The notes: generated by a model from the sequence alone, not told the origin. 64,000 nt of DNA from Bacteroidales bacterium (GCA_016286055.1 JAEERW010000015.1:1-64000), one strand, 5' to 3'. Positions 52,807 through 63,208 are shown, numbered from the stretch's first letter. A program made the numbers and translations.

Positions 52807-55215
52807 CTATTGGAGAGATACTTTAAATGATTCTCCATTAACAATCACCACATACACTCCCGGATTATTTAAGTTGATAACATCTTTGGATGATTTTGTT
52901 TTAGAAGTTGTTATTGTTCGTCCGTTGAGGTCGATTATTTTGTATTGGCTGCCGGGGATAGATTCGATGAAGATTTGTTTACTAAAACTCCATACTTTTG
53001 TGGTAGGAGTGGTGGAGGGGTTGTCAGACACTGGGGTGGTAAATGAGGTTTCGCAACCTTGGTATATTAATCTCAAAGTTTGCTCACCTAATTTATTTTT
53101 GTCGAAACCTAAAATCGTGGATGAATAATTAATTTCTTCTGTTGTCTTTTCCCCATTATTGTATGTGACGGTGAGTTTTCCACCACTCGATTGTTTAAAA
53201 TCCTCACCCAAAGAATAATTAGTTTTAGGCATGGTACTTATTGCTATTGCAACTACATAACGATATGGTTGTTCTCCTGATTTGGTTAAATAACCCGGAT
53301 CTGATTCACCTCCATCAATTTTAGCATATTTGCTAGAAACATAATCAGATTCAAAATCCCCGTTCGCGTCTGCATAAGTTCCTTTGCCTCCGTAAAGATC
53401 TAAACAACCATAGAACATATTAGAAGAATACGTTATTGATTCTGTTGACCAACCATCGCCCACCATAATGTATTGCAGTTGAAAACAATACTCAAACATA
53501 GCACTCATTCTTGTAACGTTAGATGTATTAAAACTACTCAAATCAAGACTTGGAAGATGCCAACATTCATAAAACATATAACCCATATCCGTAACCTTTG
53601 AAGTAATGAAGTGCGACAAGTCGAGAGAAATAAGGTCCGAACAATAGTAAAACATAGAACTCATATCTGTAACATAATCTGTATTGAGATTTTCTTTCAT
53701 TCCAGATATTTCTATAAGGGACTTTAAATTGTAAAACCAATAAGAACAATTTTTTGGTTTGTAAGATTGAAAAGACTCATCAAACACAACCTTTGTAATA
53801 GAAGTTTGGATTTCTTCAGACCATTGTTGGAAACTACGCTGCATACGAAGAGCACCTTCGGGTTTGTTGTCGCCGTAGTAAAATGTTGCAATACTGTCTT
53901 TCACAACGGCGTATGCTTGCTTAAAAGTGGTTTTCTGTTCGCCCTTTCTAGTAAGGTAACCTGGATTATCCATCCCACCATCTATCCTTGCAAAGAATAT
54001 ACCGCCATCACCATAATCGTAAAACGAAGTGCCTTTATTACCTACGAGATTGTAACAACCGCTAAACAAAAACCTATCAGTACTATATGATCTATCCGTT
54101 GTCCATTCATCACCTACATATATAGTTTCAAGTTTTTCACAACCCAAGAACATATACATCATCTCTCGAACATTGGCAGTGTTAAACCCAGATAGATCAA
54201 GGGTGGTAAGGCTTTTACATCCTGAAAACATATCCTCCATAGTAATTACATCTTCTGTGTTAAGGTTCTCTTGCATACCTACAATTTCTGTAAGGTTTTC
54301 AAAATCACTAAACCAGTATGCACAACTTTTAGGTTTGTATGCTTTAAATGATTCATCGAAAACTACCTTAGTTATAGATAAACAAAGTTCCTCTGCCCAA
54401 GAGCCACCACCCCAAGAATTATGTTGCAACAAAAGAGCGTCTTTCGGTCTTAATCCATTGTAATAAAAAGTAGCAATGCCATTATCAACTATAACGTATG
54501 GTGGCACATACACAGGTTCGCCCGATTTGGTTAACAATCCTGGTTGTTCCTCTCCGCCATCTATTCTTGCAAGGTAGTTAAGACAATTGGCACAAATTCG
54601 ATTCGGACTTAAATCAAAGTCGTTATAAGAAGTACCTTTCCCACCAACAAGGCTATAGCAATAATCAAAGATATAGTTACTACTCTTACCTTTGGACCAA
54701 TTGTCGCCAACGAATATCGTCTCAAGTGAAACACAGTCTGCAAACATATATTCCATTTTCTCAACATTGGCGGTATTAAAATTGCCTAAATCAAGAAGGG
54801 TAAGGCTACTGCATCGATAGAACATACAGCTCATATCCGTAACTTCCTCGGTTTTGAGACTCATATACATCCCCGATATTTTGGTTAGGTTTTTCAAACC
54901 ATAAAACCAATATGCACAACTTGTGGGTTTATAATCTTTGAAAGAATCATCAAAATCTACCAAGGTAATAGAATTATGTATGTCTTTTGACCATTGAGCA
55001 TCTCTTGATTGTAACGACAATGCCCCATCAGGTTTGTTTGCCTTATAGTAGAAAGTGGCAGTGCCGTCTTTTACTACTACGTAGGGTACTTTATCACCTT
55101 GTGCAAATGCTCCAAGTGACGGAAGAGTGAAAAGGAGAGTTAATAGTAATGTTGTTAAAACATTACATTTACCCCCCCCCACTTGAAATTTGTAAAGTTT
55201 AAATAACTTTTTCAT
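52807..55215 (-). CDS. BspA-like (DUF285) surface protein with type IX secretion tail; G9 tract near the start
   Basis: The 802-residue protein has an unusually long N-terminal region (about 18 residues) before the signal peptide core (about 19-39, LTTLLLTLLFTLPSLGAFAQ). It then has three modules of about 200 residues, each opening with (V/I)V-(K/D)-(D/N)G-x-ATFYY and holding BspA/DUF285-type leucine-rich repeats (VTDMSCMFYRCSSLTLLDLG, VTDMSSMFYYCSDLISLDLS). A bacterial Ig-like domain (about 655-735) and a type A T9SS C-terminal signal (about 740-802, YKIIDLNGR, GVYVVIVNG) complete it. It should be exported to the cell surface for adhesion or substrate binding. Codons 12-15 contain nine Gs in a row, a possible slippage site that would switch the gene off. 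Confidence 0.85.
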   Translation of the reverse strand: MKKLFKLYKFQVGGGKCNVLTTLLLTLLFTLPSLGAFAQGDKVPYVVVKDGTATFYYKANKPDGALSLQSRDAQWSKDIHNSITLVDFDDSFKDYKPTSCAYWFYGLKNLTKISGMYMSLKTEEVTDMSCMFYRCSSLTLLDLGNFNTANVEKMEYMFADCVSLETIFVGDNWSKGKSSNYIFDYCYSLVGGKGTSYNDFDLSPNRICANCLNYLARIDGGEEQPGLLTKSGEPVYVPPYVIVDNGIATFYYNGLRPKDALLLQHNSWGGGSWAEELCLSITKVVFDESFKAYKPKSCAYWFSDFENLTEIVGMQENLNTEDVITMEDMFSGCKSLTTLDLSGFNTANVREMMYMFLGCEKLETIYVGDEWTTDRSYSTDRFLFSGCYNLVGNKGTSFYDYGDGGIFFARIDGGMDNPGYLTRKGEQKTTFKQAYAVVKDSIATFYYGDNKPEGALRMQRSFQQWSEEIQTSITKVVFDESFQSYKPKNCSYWFYNLKSLIEISGMKENLNTDYVTDMSSMFYYCSDLISLDLSHFITSKVTDMGYMFYECWHLPSLDLSSFNTSNVTRMSAMFEYCFQLQYIMVGDGWSTESITYSSNMFYGCLDLYGGKGTYADANGDFESDYVSSKYAKIDGGESDPGYLTKSGEQPYRYVVAIAISTMPKTNYSLGEDFKQSSGGKLTVTYNNGEKTTEEINYSSTILGFDKNKLGEQTLRLIYQGCETSFTTPVSDNPSTTPTTKVWSFSKQIFIESIPGSQYKIIDLNGRTITTSKTKSSKDVINLNNPGVYVVIVNGESFKVSLQ
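55172..55180 (-). repeat. G9 homopolymer within the BspA-like coding region
   Basis: Nine Gs on the coding strand (codons 12-15, V-G-G-G). It is by far the longest G/C run in the window. A change of one base shifts the frame before the signal peptide core. Confidence 0.9.
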
Positions 55216-55342
55216 AGTTTTAAAATTTAATGTTATTAATTGGGTTTATTATTTTTCGCCTTCGGGTCAAGATACTTTGGCATAATACTCAATGTTTTTT
55301 TTGCAAATATAAAAAAAACTTTATAATGTACTCATTTAAACG

Positions 55343-55376
55343 AAAAAACCGACGATTGAATGTTCAACCGTCGGTT
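55343..55376 (-). terminator. Intrinsic terminator of rny
   Basis: AACCGACG (55348-55355) pairs with CGTCGGTT; on the - strand the right-hand A run becomes six Ts. It is 21 bases after the rny stop codon. Confidence 0.82.
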
Positions 55377-55397
55377 TATGTAAAAGATTAGAAAATT

Positions 55398-56963
55398 CTA
55401 CTTTGCATAATTAACCGCCCTTGTTTCGCGGATAACGGTGATTTTGATTTGACCGGGATATGTCATCTCGGTTTGAATCTTCTTAGCGATGTCGGCTGAA
55501 AGTACTTCTGCCTCTTGGTCGGTAACCTTTTCGCTGCCAACGATAACGCGGAGTTCGCGACCTGCCTGAATAGCGTAAGTTTTGAGTACGCCCGGGTAGG
55601 AGAGGGCAAGGTCTTCAAGACCCTTGAGACGTTTGATATAACTTTCGGCAATTTCTCTACGTGCTCCGGGACGTGCGCCTGAAATAGCGTCACAAACCTG
55701 AACGATGGGAGCTATTATTGAAGTCATCTCTACCTCGTCGTGGTGAGCACCGATAGCGTTGCATATTTCGGGTTTCTCTTTGTATTTTTCAGCGAGTTTC
55801 ATACCCACAATTGCGTGCGGCAAATCGGGTTCATCGTCAGGCACCTTGCCAATATCGTGGAGAAGTCCTGCGCGTTTAGCTGCCTTTACAGGAAGGTCGA
55901 GTTCCGAAGCCATCACAGCGCAGAGGTTTGCGGTTTCGCGAGAGTGCTGCAAAAGGTTCTGACCATACGATGAACGGTATTTCATCTTACCAATCAAGCG
56001 AACAAGTTCGGGATGCAAACCGTGAACGCCAAGGTCGATATAAGTACGTTTGCCCACTTCGGCAATCTCCTCTTCGAGTTGTTTTTTGGTTTTGGCAACT
56101 ACCTCCTCGATACGTGCGGGGTGAATACGTCCGTCGGTAACAAGTTGATGGAGAGCAAGACGGGCAACCTCGCGGCGGACAGGGTCGAAACCAGAAAGCA
56201 CGATAGCCTCAGGAGTGTCGTCAACTATAATCTCAATACCAGTGGCGGCTTCAAGAGCGCGTATATTGCGACCCTCGCGACCGATAATGCGACCCTTGAT
56301 TTCATCGTTGTCGATATTGAAAACTGTAACAGCGTTTTCAATAGCGGTTTCAGCACCAACGCGCTGAATTGTTTGAATCACAATCTTTTTAGCCTCTTTC
56401 GACGCTGCCATTTTGGCATCTTCGATAATATCGTTTTGAAGGCTGAGCGCCTCGGTTTTAGCCTCGGCAATAAGGTTATCTTTTAGTTGCTGTTTAGCCT
56501 CGGCGGCAGAAATACCTGCTATGGCTTCGAGGTTTTCAACAGCCTTGCGGTGCATCTCTTCAAGTTCCTTGTTTTTAACTTCTGCCTTTTCGAGCTGGCG
56601 TTCGAGGTTTTCTTTAAGAGTATCACATTCGGCCTTTTTGGTTTCAGCCTCTTTTTGTTTTTTAGTTAAATCGTTACGCAACTGATTAACTGTATTGTCT
56701 TTTTGTTTGAGTTTCTGTTCCCACTGCGTAAGGCGGTTGTTTTTTTCGGCGGCCTGTTTTTCAATCTCGGCCTTCTGCTTCATAGCCTCGTCTTGAGCCT
56801 GAAGGATTTTTTTCTGTTTTATAATCTCAGCGTCTTTTTCGGCGTCCTCAATAATATCGTTAGCCTTTTTTTCGGCAGCACGAATCTTCATGTAGTATCC
56901 GAGGAAGTATCCTACGAGGAGGGCTGCTACTGCGGCGCAAATTACTATTACTATATTATCCAT
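55398..56963 (-). CDS. rny: Ribonuclease Y
   Basis: The ATG at 56963 ([18 protein letters not shown]) is chosen; the frame 17 codons upstream lies within the 3' end of 6S RNA. The 521-residue protein is a membrane-anchored endoribonuclease that starts mRNA decay. It has one N-terminal transmembrane helix (about 3-23), a long coiled coil (about 28-170), a KH domain (about 205-270, [19 protein letters not shown]) and an HD domain (about 335-430, [18 protein letters not shown] with H and D). Length and order are normal for the family. Confidence 0.95.
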   Translation of the reverse strand: MDNIVIVICAAVAALLVGYFLGYYMKIRAAEKKANDIIEDAEKDAEIIKQKKILQAQDEAMKQKAEIEKQAAEKNNRLTQWEQKLKQKDNTVNQLRNDLTKKQKEAETKKAECDTLKENLERQLEKAEVKNKELEEMHRKAVENLEAIAGISAAEAKQQLKDNLIAEAKTEALSLQNDIIEDAKMAASKEAKKIVIQTIQRVGAETAIENAVTVFNIDNDEIKGRIIGREGRNIRALEAATGIEIIVDDTPEAIVLSGFDPVRREVARLALHQLVTDGRIHPARIEEVVAKTKKQLEEEIAEVGKRTYIDLGVHGLHPELVRLIGKMKYRSSYGQNLLQHSRETANLCAVMASELDLPVKAAKRAGLLHDIGKVPDDEPDLPHAIVGMKLAEKYKEKPEICNAIGAHHDEVEMTSIIAPIVQVCDAISGARPGARREIAESYIKRLKGLEDLALSYPGVLKTYAIQAGRELRVIVGSEKVTDQEAEVLSADIAKKIQTEMTYPGQIKITVIRETRAVNYAK

Positions 56964-56998
56964 TTTATATATATATATTGTTTTTAAATTTGCTATAA

Positions 56999-57196
56999 AA
57001 AAAAACCGCATCATTACAATAATTGTTTAAGAAACCCCTGATGAACATGGGCGATGCAGGTCTCCTGTTTTTAACGTCCAACGCAGATTGCTCTGACACA
57101 GCCAAAGCTGTGTTAAGGCCTGTTATACGCAGAATAAATCCTACACCTAATTTTATTAGTGTTGAGTTTCAAACCTCTTAATGAAATGATGCGGGT
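56999..57196 (-). ncRNA. ssrS: 6S RNA candidate
   Basis: On the - strand the 5' end CCGCATCATT (57194-57185) pairs with AATGATGCGG (57015-57006), which is followed by a T run (57005-56998). This closing stem encloses about 170 bases that fold back in a rod (for example ACACAGC/GCTGTGT near 57095-57113), with a central open region. The length (about 195) and the site directly downstream of zapA match 6S RNA genes in many bacteria. 6S RNA binds the housekeeping RNA polymerase and dampens transcription in slow growth. The call rests on structure and neighbours, not on a model search. Confidence 0.75.
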
Positions 57197-57247
57197 AATA
57201 TCTTTCAGATGAACCGAGGTTCACCTTAATAATATTAGTATTTTATG

Positions 57248-57553
57248 TTAAAGAACGTTCGACTTTTGGATATAATCGTCAATTTCGCCCGACAATATTT
57301 GCAGTTCTGACATAAAGTCGGTATCGTCGGAAGCATTTTCGCTGTTTAAATATCTAGTGGCAAAGTCGAGACATACCATTGCAAAAAAATCGAACGGCTG
57401 CTTTTTCTGAGAAGCAAACCTCTGTCGATACATTACCAGCCTATCATTAATCTGCTGCGCTGCACGACGTATTACTTCCTCCTCGCTCCGTTTGATATTC
57501 ATCGGATACTTTTGGCCGTCAATTATTACCGTTATAGATAGTCTTTCGTCCAT
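57248..57553 (-). CDS. zapA: Cell division protein ZapA
   Basis: The 101-residue protein has the ZapA pattern: a beta hairpin with LSITVIIDGQKYPMNI, then EEEVIRRAAQQINDRLVMYR and a long helix. ZapA bundles FtsZ filaments at the division ring. It is preceded by a coiled-coil gene and followed by 6S RNA, the classic zapA-ssrS order. Confidence 0.88.
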   Translation of the reverse strand: MDERLSITVIIDGQKYPMNIKRSEEEVIRRAAQQINDRLVMYRQRFASQKKQPFDFFAMVCLDFATRYLNSENASDDTDFMSELQILSGEIDDYIQKSNVL

Positions 57554-57580
57554 TGCCTGTTAAACTTATATCTTATTTGT

Positions 57581-57874
57581 CTAATTGCTGTCGATAAGGG
57601 ACAGACACCTGTCTATTTCCCGCACAATTCTGTTTAGTTTGATCTTGGTGTCATGAGTATTGTCGCCCGAAATAAGCGAATTCAACGTTTTCAAATTGTC
57701 ATATTGCGAACTAAGCACTGTAAGTTCGTCTGCCTTGGACTCCAATTGTCTTTCCAAAGACTCTTTTTTAGCCCTGAGCATAGTGTTTTCTTCGCGCAAC
57801 CGGTCGCAAATGGCTACCAGTTGTTTAAATTTCGATTTAAATTCGTTTAATAATATCTCTTTTTCGTTCGTCAT
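57581..57874 (-). CDS. Small coiled-coil protein, ZapB-like
   Basis: The 97-residue protein is nearly all coiled coil (about 5-70, LVAICDRLREENTMLRAKKE with heptads and an N-R-E pattern). It lies 27 bases before zapA. Coiled-coil partners of ZapA such as ZapB look like this, and such a gene is often found next to zapA in Bacteroidota. The ZapB role is inferred from position. Confidence 0.65.
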   Translation of the reverse strand: MTNEKEILLNEFKSKFKQLVAICDRLREENTMLRAKKESLERQLESKADELTVLSSQYDNLKTLNSLISGDNTHDTKIKLNRIVREIDRCLSLIDSN

Positions 57875-58078
57875 ATTGTTCCAAAATCATATCACAAAAT
57901 TAATGTTATTTATCCTAATTGTCAAATTTTTTCAGCACTTTTTTTATTTTTTTTTTCAAAACACTGTATAGCAATTGGTTATTATTAACTTTTTTTTCTA
58001 ATGCAGAATAATCCGAACCTATTTTATTTTTTTTCGTATTAACAAATCGACAAATCTAACCGCAATTAAATTGATACC

Positions 58079-58972
58079 TTGAAAGTTCTGATTATAGAAG
58101 ATGATTTTATATCAAGGAATTACTTACACGATTTGGTGAAGTATTCTGGTTACGACTGTGTTACAGCCAAAAACGCAGCCGATGGTTTCGATATATACAT
58201 CAACGAAAAGCCTGAAGTGATTGTATGCAACATAGTGATGCCAGGCATTTCAGGACTTGAATTTCTTCAAAAAATCAGACAAATAGACAAGCACACCATC
58301 ATAATCATGGTAACAAGCATCAGTTCGGAGAGGCTTGCTATTGACGCTCTCCGTCTCGGTGCCAACGATTATTTAAAAAAGCCTATTCAAGACAACGACA
58401 TTATTCCTGCTATTAAACGCGCTGGAAGTTGCATTGTACTTGACGATGAACCGTCTCCCAAATACGGCGAAATTGACTCAGGAAAGATTATTATGAAGTT
58501 CAACACCGACATTAACGCTCCTCGTCTCATTGTCGACAGGCTTATGGACGAAATCGCACCTAATTTTTTTGAGTCAGACACCAGAGCAAACATCGAAATC
58601 GGTCTTTCTGAATTGGTTACCAACGCAATAGAGCACGGAAATCTTAATATCACATTTGAGGAAAAATCCGAAACCCTCAAAAATTTCACACTTGAAGACC
58701 TTTATAGCAAACGCCTGAAAAATAAGAAATTAGCAGGTAGAAAGGTTACAGTGGAATATGCATTCTCCCCAGAAAAATGCGAGTGGACTATCACCGACGA
58801 GGGCAACGGATTTGATCCTAATTCTATTCCCGACCCCTTGGCAGAAGAAAACCTTGAAAGTCTGCACGGAAGAGGTATATTCTTTTCTCGCCATCTATTC
58901 GATTCAGTAGAATATCTCGGCAAGGGAAACATTGTGCACGCTGTAAAAATATGCCAAAAATCAGCGTGTTAA
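58079..58972 (+). CDS. Pseudo-receiver domain fused to an RsbW-like ATPase domain
   Basis: The frame begins with a TTG at 58079 (MKVLIIEDD); no ATG is available at the right place. Residues 1-115 are a response-regulator receiver: acidic E7-D8-D9, switch threonine T79 and K101 are present, but the phosphoacceptor is N51 (VIVCNIVMPG) instead of Asp. Residues about 145-290 are a GHKL ATPase of the anti-sigma/RsbW kind: N box ELVTNAIEHGN (about 178-188), DEGNGFDP (G1, about 240-247) and HGRGIFF (G2, about 263-269). Such proteins switch partner regulators by phosphorylation or binding. With Asn in place of Asp, phosphorylation control is probably lost. No anti-anti-sigma or sigma gene is next to it. 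Confidence 0.8.
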   Translation: MKVLIIEDDFISRNYLHDLVKYSGYDCVTAKNAADGFDIYINEKPEVIVCNIVMPGISGLEFLQKIRQIDKHTIIIMVTSISSERLAIDALRLGANDYLKKPIQDNDIIPAIKRAGSCIVLDDEPSPKYGEIDSGKIIMKFNTDINAPRLIVDRLMDEIAPNFFESDTRANIEIGLSELVTNAIEHGNLNITFEEKSETLKNFTLEDLYSKRLKNKKLAGRKVTVEYAFSPEKCEWTITDEGNGFDPNSIPDPLAEENLESLHGRGIFFSRHLFDSVEYLGKGNIVHAVKICQKSAC

Positions 58973-59183
58973 AGGTTTTTTAGCAGTGCTTTATCATATC
59001 ATTTTGTTTTTCAAGCATTTACCTATCACAAAAAACTTATTAACAATTGTTTATGAGCATTTTTTAACAAGGTATATTATTGATTTTCAGACACAACGCT
59101 CTGTGCCATTTTTTATTTATCCACAATGGTAGCAGCAACGTGTTATTTTACTAATTTTATAGCCTGAAAATCTACAAGGAAAA

Positions 59184-62100
59184 ATGGACAAATTTACCCA
59201 CTTACACGTACACTCGCACTATTCGATATTGGATGGAATGTCGAAAGTGCCCGACCTCATAAACAAATGCCTCAAAAACGGAATGCACGCCATGGCGCTT
59301 ACCGACCACGGCAATATGTTCGGCATTAAAGACTTAGTGGACACTGCTAGCAAAATCAACGGAAAATGCAAGAAGGCCGTCAAGGAATGTAAAGAAAACA
59401 TAGAAAAGGAAACCGACCCTGCAAAAAAGGCTGAACTTGAAGCACTATTGCCCGAATTAGAAAAAAAAGCCGCTGAGTATGTTCCATTCAAGCCCATCAT
59501 CGGCATTGAGGCTTACTGCGCACACCGCACTCTCCACGACAAGGACAAATCTGTAAAGGAGATCAACGGAGAAACCGGTAAGGAAAAAATTGTTGACCGC
59601 GGCGGATGGCACCTTATATTATTGGCCAAAAACCAGCAAGGATACCACAACCTTTGCAAACTGTCGTCGATAGCATACACCGAAGGTTTTTACGACCGTC
59701 CCCGTATCGACCACAATGTGCTTGAAAAATGGCACGAGGGAGTTATCTGCTGTTCGGCTTGTCTTGGCGGCGAAATTCCGCAATACATATTGGCTGGCAA
59801 TTTAGAAAAGGCTGAGGAGATGGTGCTGTGGTACAAGAATCTCTTTGGCGAGGACTATTATCTTGAACTTCAACGCCATAAGACCGATAAACCCAACGCA
59901 GCCACCGATGTTTACCCAAAACAAGAAATTGTAAACAAGGCTCTGATTGAGTTGGCTAAAAAGCACAATATCAAACTTATAGCCACCAACGACGTCCACT
60001 TTGTGGAGGAAGACCACGGCGAGGCGCACGACCGTTTGATATGTATTTCTACTCAGAGCGATTTCGACGACCCCAACCGTATGCACTACACCAAGCAGGA
60101 ATGGCTCAAAACGCCCGAAGAGATGGAGGCTATTTTCTCCGATATTCCCGAGGCACTGAGCAATACTGTGGAAATTGCCGACAAGGTGGAAGTGTACAGC
60201 ATCGACTCTGGACCTATTATGCCTAAGTTTGAGATTCCCGAATCGTTTGGCACTGAGGAAGAATACCGCAAGAAATTTACCGACGAGGACATCTTCAATG
60301 AGTTTACCCGCGACGAAAACGGCAATGTGGTGCTCTCTAAGGAAGATGCCGACAAAAAAATACAAAAACTCGGCGGATACGACAAACTTTACCGCATCAA
60401 GTTAGAGGCTGACTACCTGAGCAAACTCACCTACGACGGTGCCAAAATGCGCTACGGCGATACTCTCAGCGACGAGGCTAAGGAGCGAATCAACTTTGAG
60501 TTGCATATCATGAAAACGATGGGTTTCCCGGGTTACTTCTTGATTGTGTCAGATTATATCCGCGCCGCCCGTGAGGAATTGGATGTGTGGGTAGGTCCGG
60601 GACGTGGTTCGGCTGCCGGCTCTGTGGTGGCTTATTGCTTAAAAATAACAAATATAGACCCGCTTAAATACGACTTACTTTTCGAGAGGTTTTTGAATCC
60701 CGACCGTATCTCGCTCCCCGATATCGATGTGGACTTCGACGATGACGGACGTGGAAAGGTTCTCGACTGGGTAACGCAAAAATACGGCGTAGAGAAGGTG
60801 GCACATATCATCACCTACGGTACTATGGCAACCAAATCGTCGGTGGCCGACGTAGGACGTGTGCAAAAAGTTCCGCTCAATATCGTAAACAAAATCAAGA
60901 GTTTGGTTCCCGACCGTGGTTTTGAGGAGTGGCAAGTAAAGGCTGTTGACGGAGAAGTTCCCAAGAAAATGCCCAAGGTAAACCTCGCTACGTGTTACAA
61001 ATATATACCTGAGTTGCAGCAACTTGTAAGAGGCGAGCAACCCGAAACAGAGAATTTCAACATTCCGCTCGAAGGTCAGAACGAGAATGTGGAGACGATG
61101 CTCAAATACGCCAAAGACCTTGAAGATACCAACCGTCAGATAGGTATCCACGCCTGCGGTGTAATTATTGGCGCACAGGATTTGACCGACATTGCACCCG
61201 TCTGCACCATCAAGGATAAAGACACCGACCAAGACGTGGTGGTAACGCAATACGACGGTCACGTGGTTGAGAGCGTGGGACTTATCAAGATGGACTTCCT
61301 CGGATTGAAAACCCTCTCATTGCAACGCGAGGCATTAAAAAACATCAAAAAGTCGCACGGCATCGACATTGACCTCGAAGCCATCCCCATCGACGACCCG
61401 CTCACTTACCAACTTTATAGTGAGGGCCGCACCATAGGCACGTTCCAGTTTGAGTCGCCCGGTATGCAGAAATACTTGCGCGAACTTAAACCCAACAATA
61501 TCAACGACCTTATAGCCATGAACGCCCTTTACCGTCCGGGCCCGATGGACTATATTCCCACCTTTATTAATAGGAAACTCGGCAAAGAACCTATCTCTTA
61601 CGACATTCCTATTATGGAAAAATACCTCAAAGACACCTACGGCGTAACCGTTTACCAAGAACAAGTAATGCTTCTGAGCCGTTTGTTGGCAGGATTCACA
61701 CGTGGTCAGGCGGATTCGCTCCGTAAGGCGATGGGTAAGAAAATTGCCGCGATGTTGGCTGATTTGAAACCGAAATTCATTGAAGGCGGCAAGAAAAACG
61801 GTCACGACGAACAGATACTCTTGAAGATTTGGGCAGACTGGGAAAAATTCGCCTCATATGCGTTCAACAAATCGCACGCAGCATGCTACGCTTGGGTGGC
61901 ATACCAAACAGGCTATCTCAAAGCACACTATCCCGCCGAATATATGGCTGCCAACCTCACCCGCAACAAGGATTCCATCGAGGATGTGAAAAAGTTTATG
62001 GAGGAGTGCAAGGCGATGAAAATAGATGTAAAGGGTCCCGACATCAACGAATCGGAACTTCACTTTACTGTAACCCACGACGGAGGAATCCGTTTTGGAC

Positions 62101-63104
62101 TCGGCGGCATCAAAGGAGTAGGAGAGGCGGCTGTGGAAGGCATAGTGGCCGAACGCGAAAAGAACGGTCCATACAAGGATATTTACGATTTTGTAGAGCG
62201 TGTAAACCTCAGTCAAGTAAACCGCAAAACAATTGAAAGTCTTGCACTTGCAGGTGCGTTCGACTCTTTTGAAGGCTTAAAACGCAGTCAGTTTTTTGAA
62301 CCTGCCATCGGCGACACCATCTCCTTTACCGAGTCACTTGTAAAGTACGGACAGAAAATAAAAACAGGAGGCGGCGACACATCTAATTCGCTTTTCGGTG
62401 GCACGGTAGAAATTGAAATAAAGAAACCAATGCCCGCCAATTGCGAGGAGTGGGGCGATCTTGCTCGTTTGGACAAGGAGAAAGAACTTGTGGGGATTTA
62501 CCTTTCGGCACACCCGCTCGATCGTTTCCGTTTGGAAATCGAAAACGGATGCAACGCCACAATGGAACAACTTGCCGACCTTTCGCAATTTGGAGCACGC
62601 AACGGAGAAACACGTGTGGCTGGCATAGTTACCAATGCCGCAGAACGCACCACCAAAACCGGCAATCCGTGGGGTTCGCTCACGGTTGAAGATTTTTCGG
62701 GCAGTTACTCATTTGCACTCTTTGGCAAAGATTATATGACCTTTAAGCCGTACTTTATCAAGGGAATGGCAGTGCTTATCAAAGGCAAAGTACAAGGCAG
62801 ATTTAACAATCCAAACGAGTTGGAGTTCAAGATAACATCCATCGACCTTCTCGACGAGGTCAAGGACAAACTTATCCATGGCATCACGCTCAAAGTTCCC
62901 ATCACCGACATCGACACGTCGTTTATGCAGAGCATCCTCAGCATATCGGATCAAAAGGCGCAGGGACAGTTAAACTTTGAAATCTTTGACCCCAAAAACG
63001 AGAAAATCCGCATAAAAATGCACTCGCGCACGCACAGGGTAAATATCAACAACGAACTGATATCCAACCTCAAACGTCAACAGATAGAATATATGGTTAG
63101 TTAG
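59184..63104 (+). CDS. dnaE: DNA polymerase III alpha subunit
   Basis: The 1306-residue replicative polymerase has an N-terminal PHP domain (HLHVHSHYSILDGMSKV, ALTDHGNMFG), the polymerase core with VGPGRGSAAGSVVAYCL and the catalytic LPDIDVDFDDDGRG, the finger region (NALYRPGPMDYIP), the helix-hairpin-helix (FGLGGIKGVGEAAVEGI) and an OB domain (RVAGIVTNAAERTTKTG). It is slightly long for the family. Part of the extra length is a Lys/Glu-rich helical insert in the PHP domain (about 65-105) and a second insert near 360-410 that is common in Bacteroidota. Confidence 0.96.
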   Translation: MDKFTHLHVHSHYSILDGMSKVPDLINKCLKNGMHAMALTDHGNMFGIKDLVDTASKINGKCKKAVKECKENIEKETDPAKKAELEALLPELEKKAAEYVPFKPIIGIEAYCAHRTLHDKDKSVKEINGETGKEKIVDRGGWHLILLAKNQQGYHNLCKLSSIAYTEGFYDRPRIDHNVLEKWHEGVICCSACLGGEIPQYILAGNLEKAEEMVLWYKNLFGEDYYLELQRHKTDKPNAATDVYPKQEIVNKALIELAKKHNIKLIATNDVHFVEEDHGEAHDRLICISTQSDFDDPNRMHYTKQEWLKTPEEMEAIFSDIPEALSNTVEIADKVEVYSIDSGPIMPKFEIPESFGTEEEYRKKFTDEDIFNEFTRDENGNVVLSKEDADKKIQKLGGYDKLYRIKLEADYLSKLTYDGAKMRYGDTLSDEAKERINFELHIMKTMGFPGYFLIVSDYIRAAREELDVWVGPGRGSAAGSVVAYCLKITNIDPLKYDLLFERFLNPDRISLPDIDVDFDDDGRGKVLDWVTQKYGVEKVAHIITYGTMATKSSVADVGRVQKVPLNIVNKIKSLVPDRGFEEWQVKAVDGEVPKKMPKVNLATCYKYIPELQQLVRGEQPETENFNIPLEGQNENVETMLKYAKDLEDTNRQIGIHACGVIIGAQDLTDIAPVCTIKDKDTDQDVVVTQYDGHVVESVGLIKMDFLGLKTLSLQREALKNIKKSHGIDIDLEAIPIDDPLTYQLYSEGRTIGTFQFESPGMQKYLRELKPNNINDLIAMNALYRPGPMDYIPTFINRKLGKEPISYDIPIMEKYLKDTYGVTVYQEQVMLLSRLLAGFTRGQADSLRKAMGKKIAAMLADLKPKFIEGGKKNGHDEQILLKIWADWEKFASYAFNKSHAACYAWVAYQTGYLKAHYPAEYMAANLTRNKDSIEDVKKFMEECKAMKIDVKGPDINESELHFTVTHDGGIRFGLGGIKGVGEAAVEGIVAEREKNGPYKDIYDFVERVNLSQVNRKTIESLALAGAFDSFEGLKRSQFFEPAIGDTISFTESLVKYGQKIKTGGGDTSNSLFGGTVEIEIKKPMPANCEEWGDLARLDKEKELVGIYLSAHPLDRFRLEIENGCNATMEQLADLSQFGARNGETRVAGIVTNAAERTTKTGNPWGSLTVEDFSGSYSFALFGKDYMTFKPYFIKGMAVLIKGKVQGRFNNPNELEFKITSIDLLDEVKDKLIHGITLKVPITDIDTSFMQSILSISDQKAQGQLNFEIFDPKNEKIRIKMHSRTHRVNINNELISNLKRQQIEYMVS

Positions 63105-63175
63105 CACATATCCTTTTATTTATACAACACGGAAAATTCCTGAAAGACATATTCCGTATTTTTTGCTGAAAAAAG

Positions 63176-63208
63176 ACAGAAGCCACTGAAATAGCGGCTT
63201 CTGTTTTT
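63176..63208. terminator. Bidirectional intrinsic terminator between dnaE and the glycosidase gene
   Basis: ACAGAAGCC (63176-63184) pairs with GGCTTCTGT (63196-63204), flanked by A and T runs. The two genes converge here. Confidence 0.88.

Noticed and set aside
56964..57014. Upstream start for RNase Y giving 17 extra residues
   Set aside because: That stretch is the 3' stem and T run of the 6S RNA, and the family starts at the transmembrane helix.
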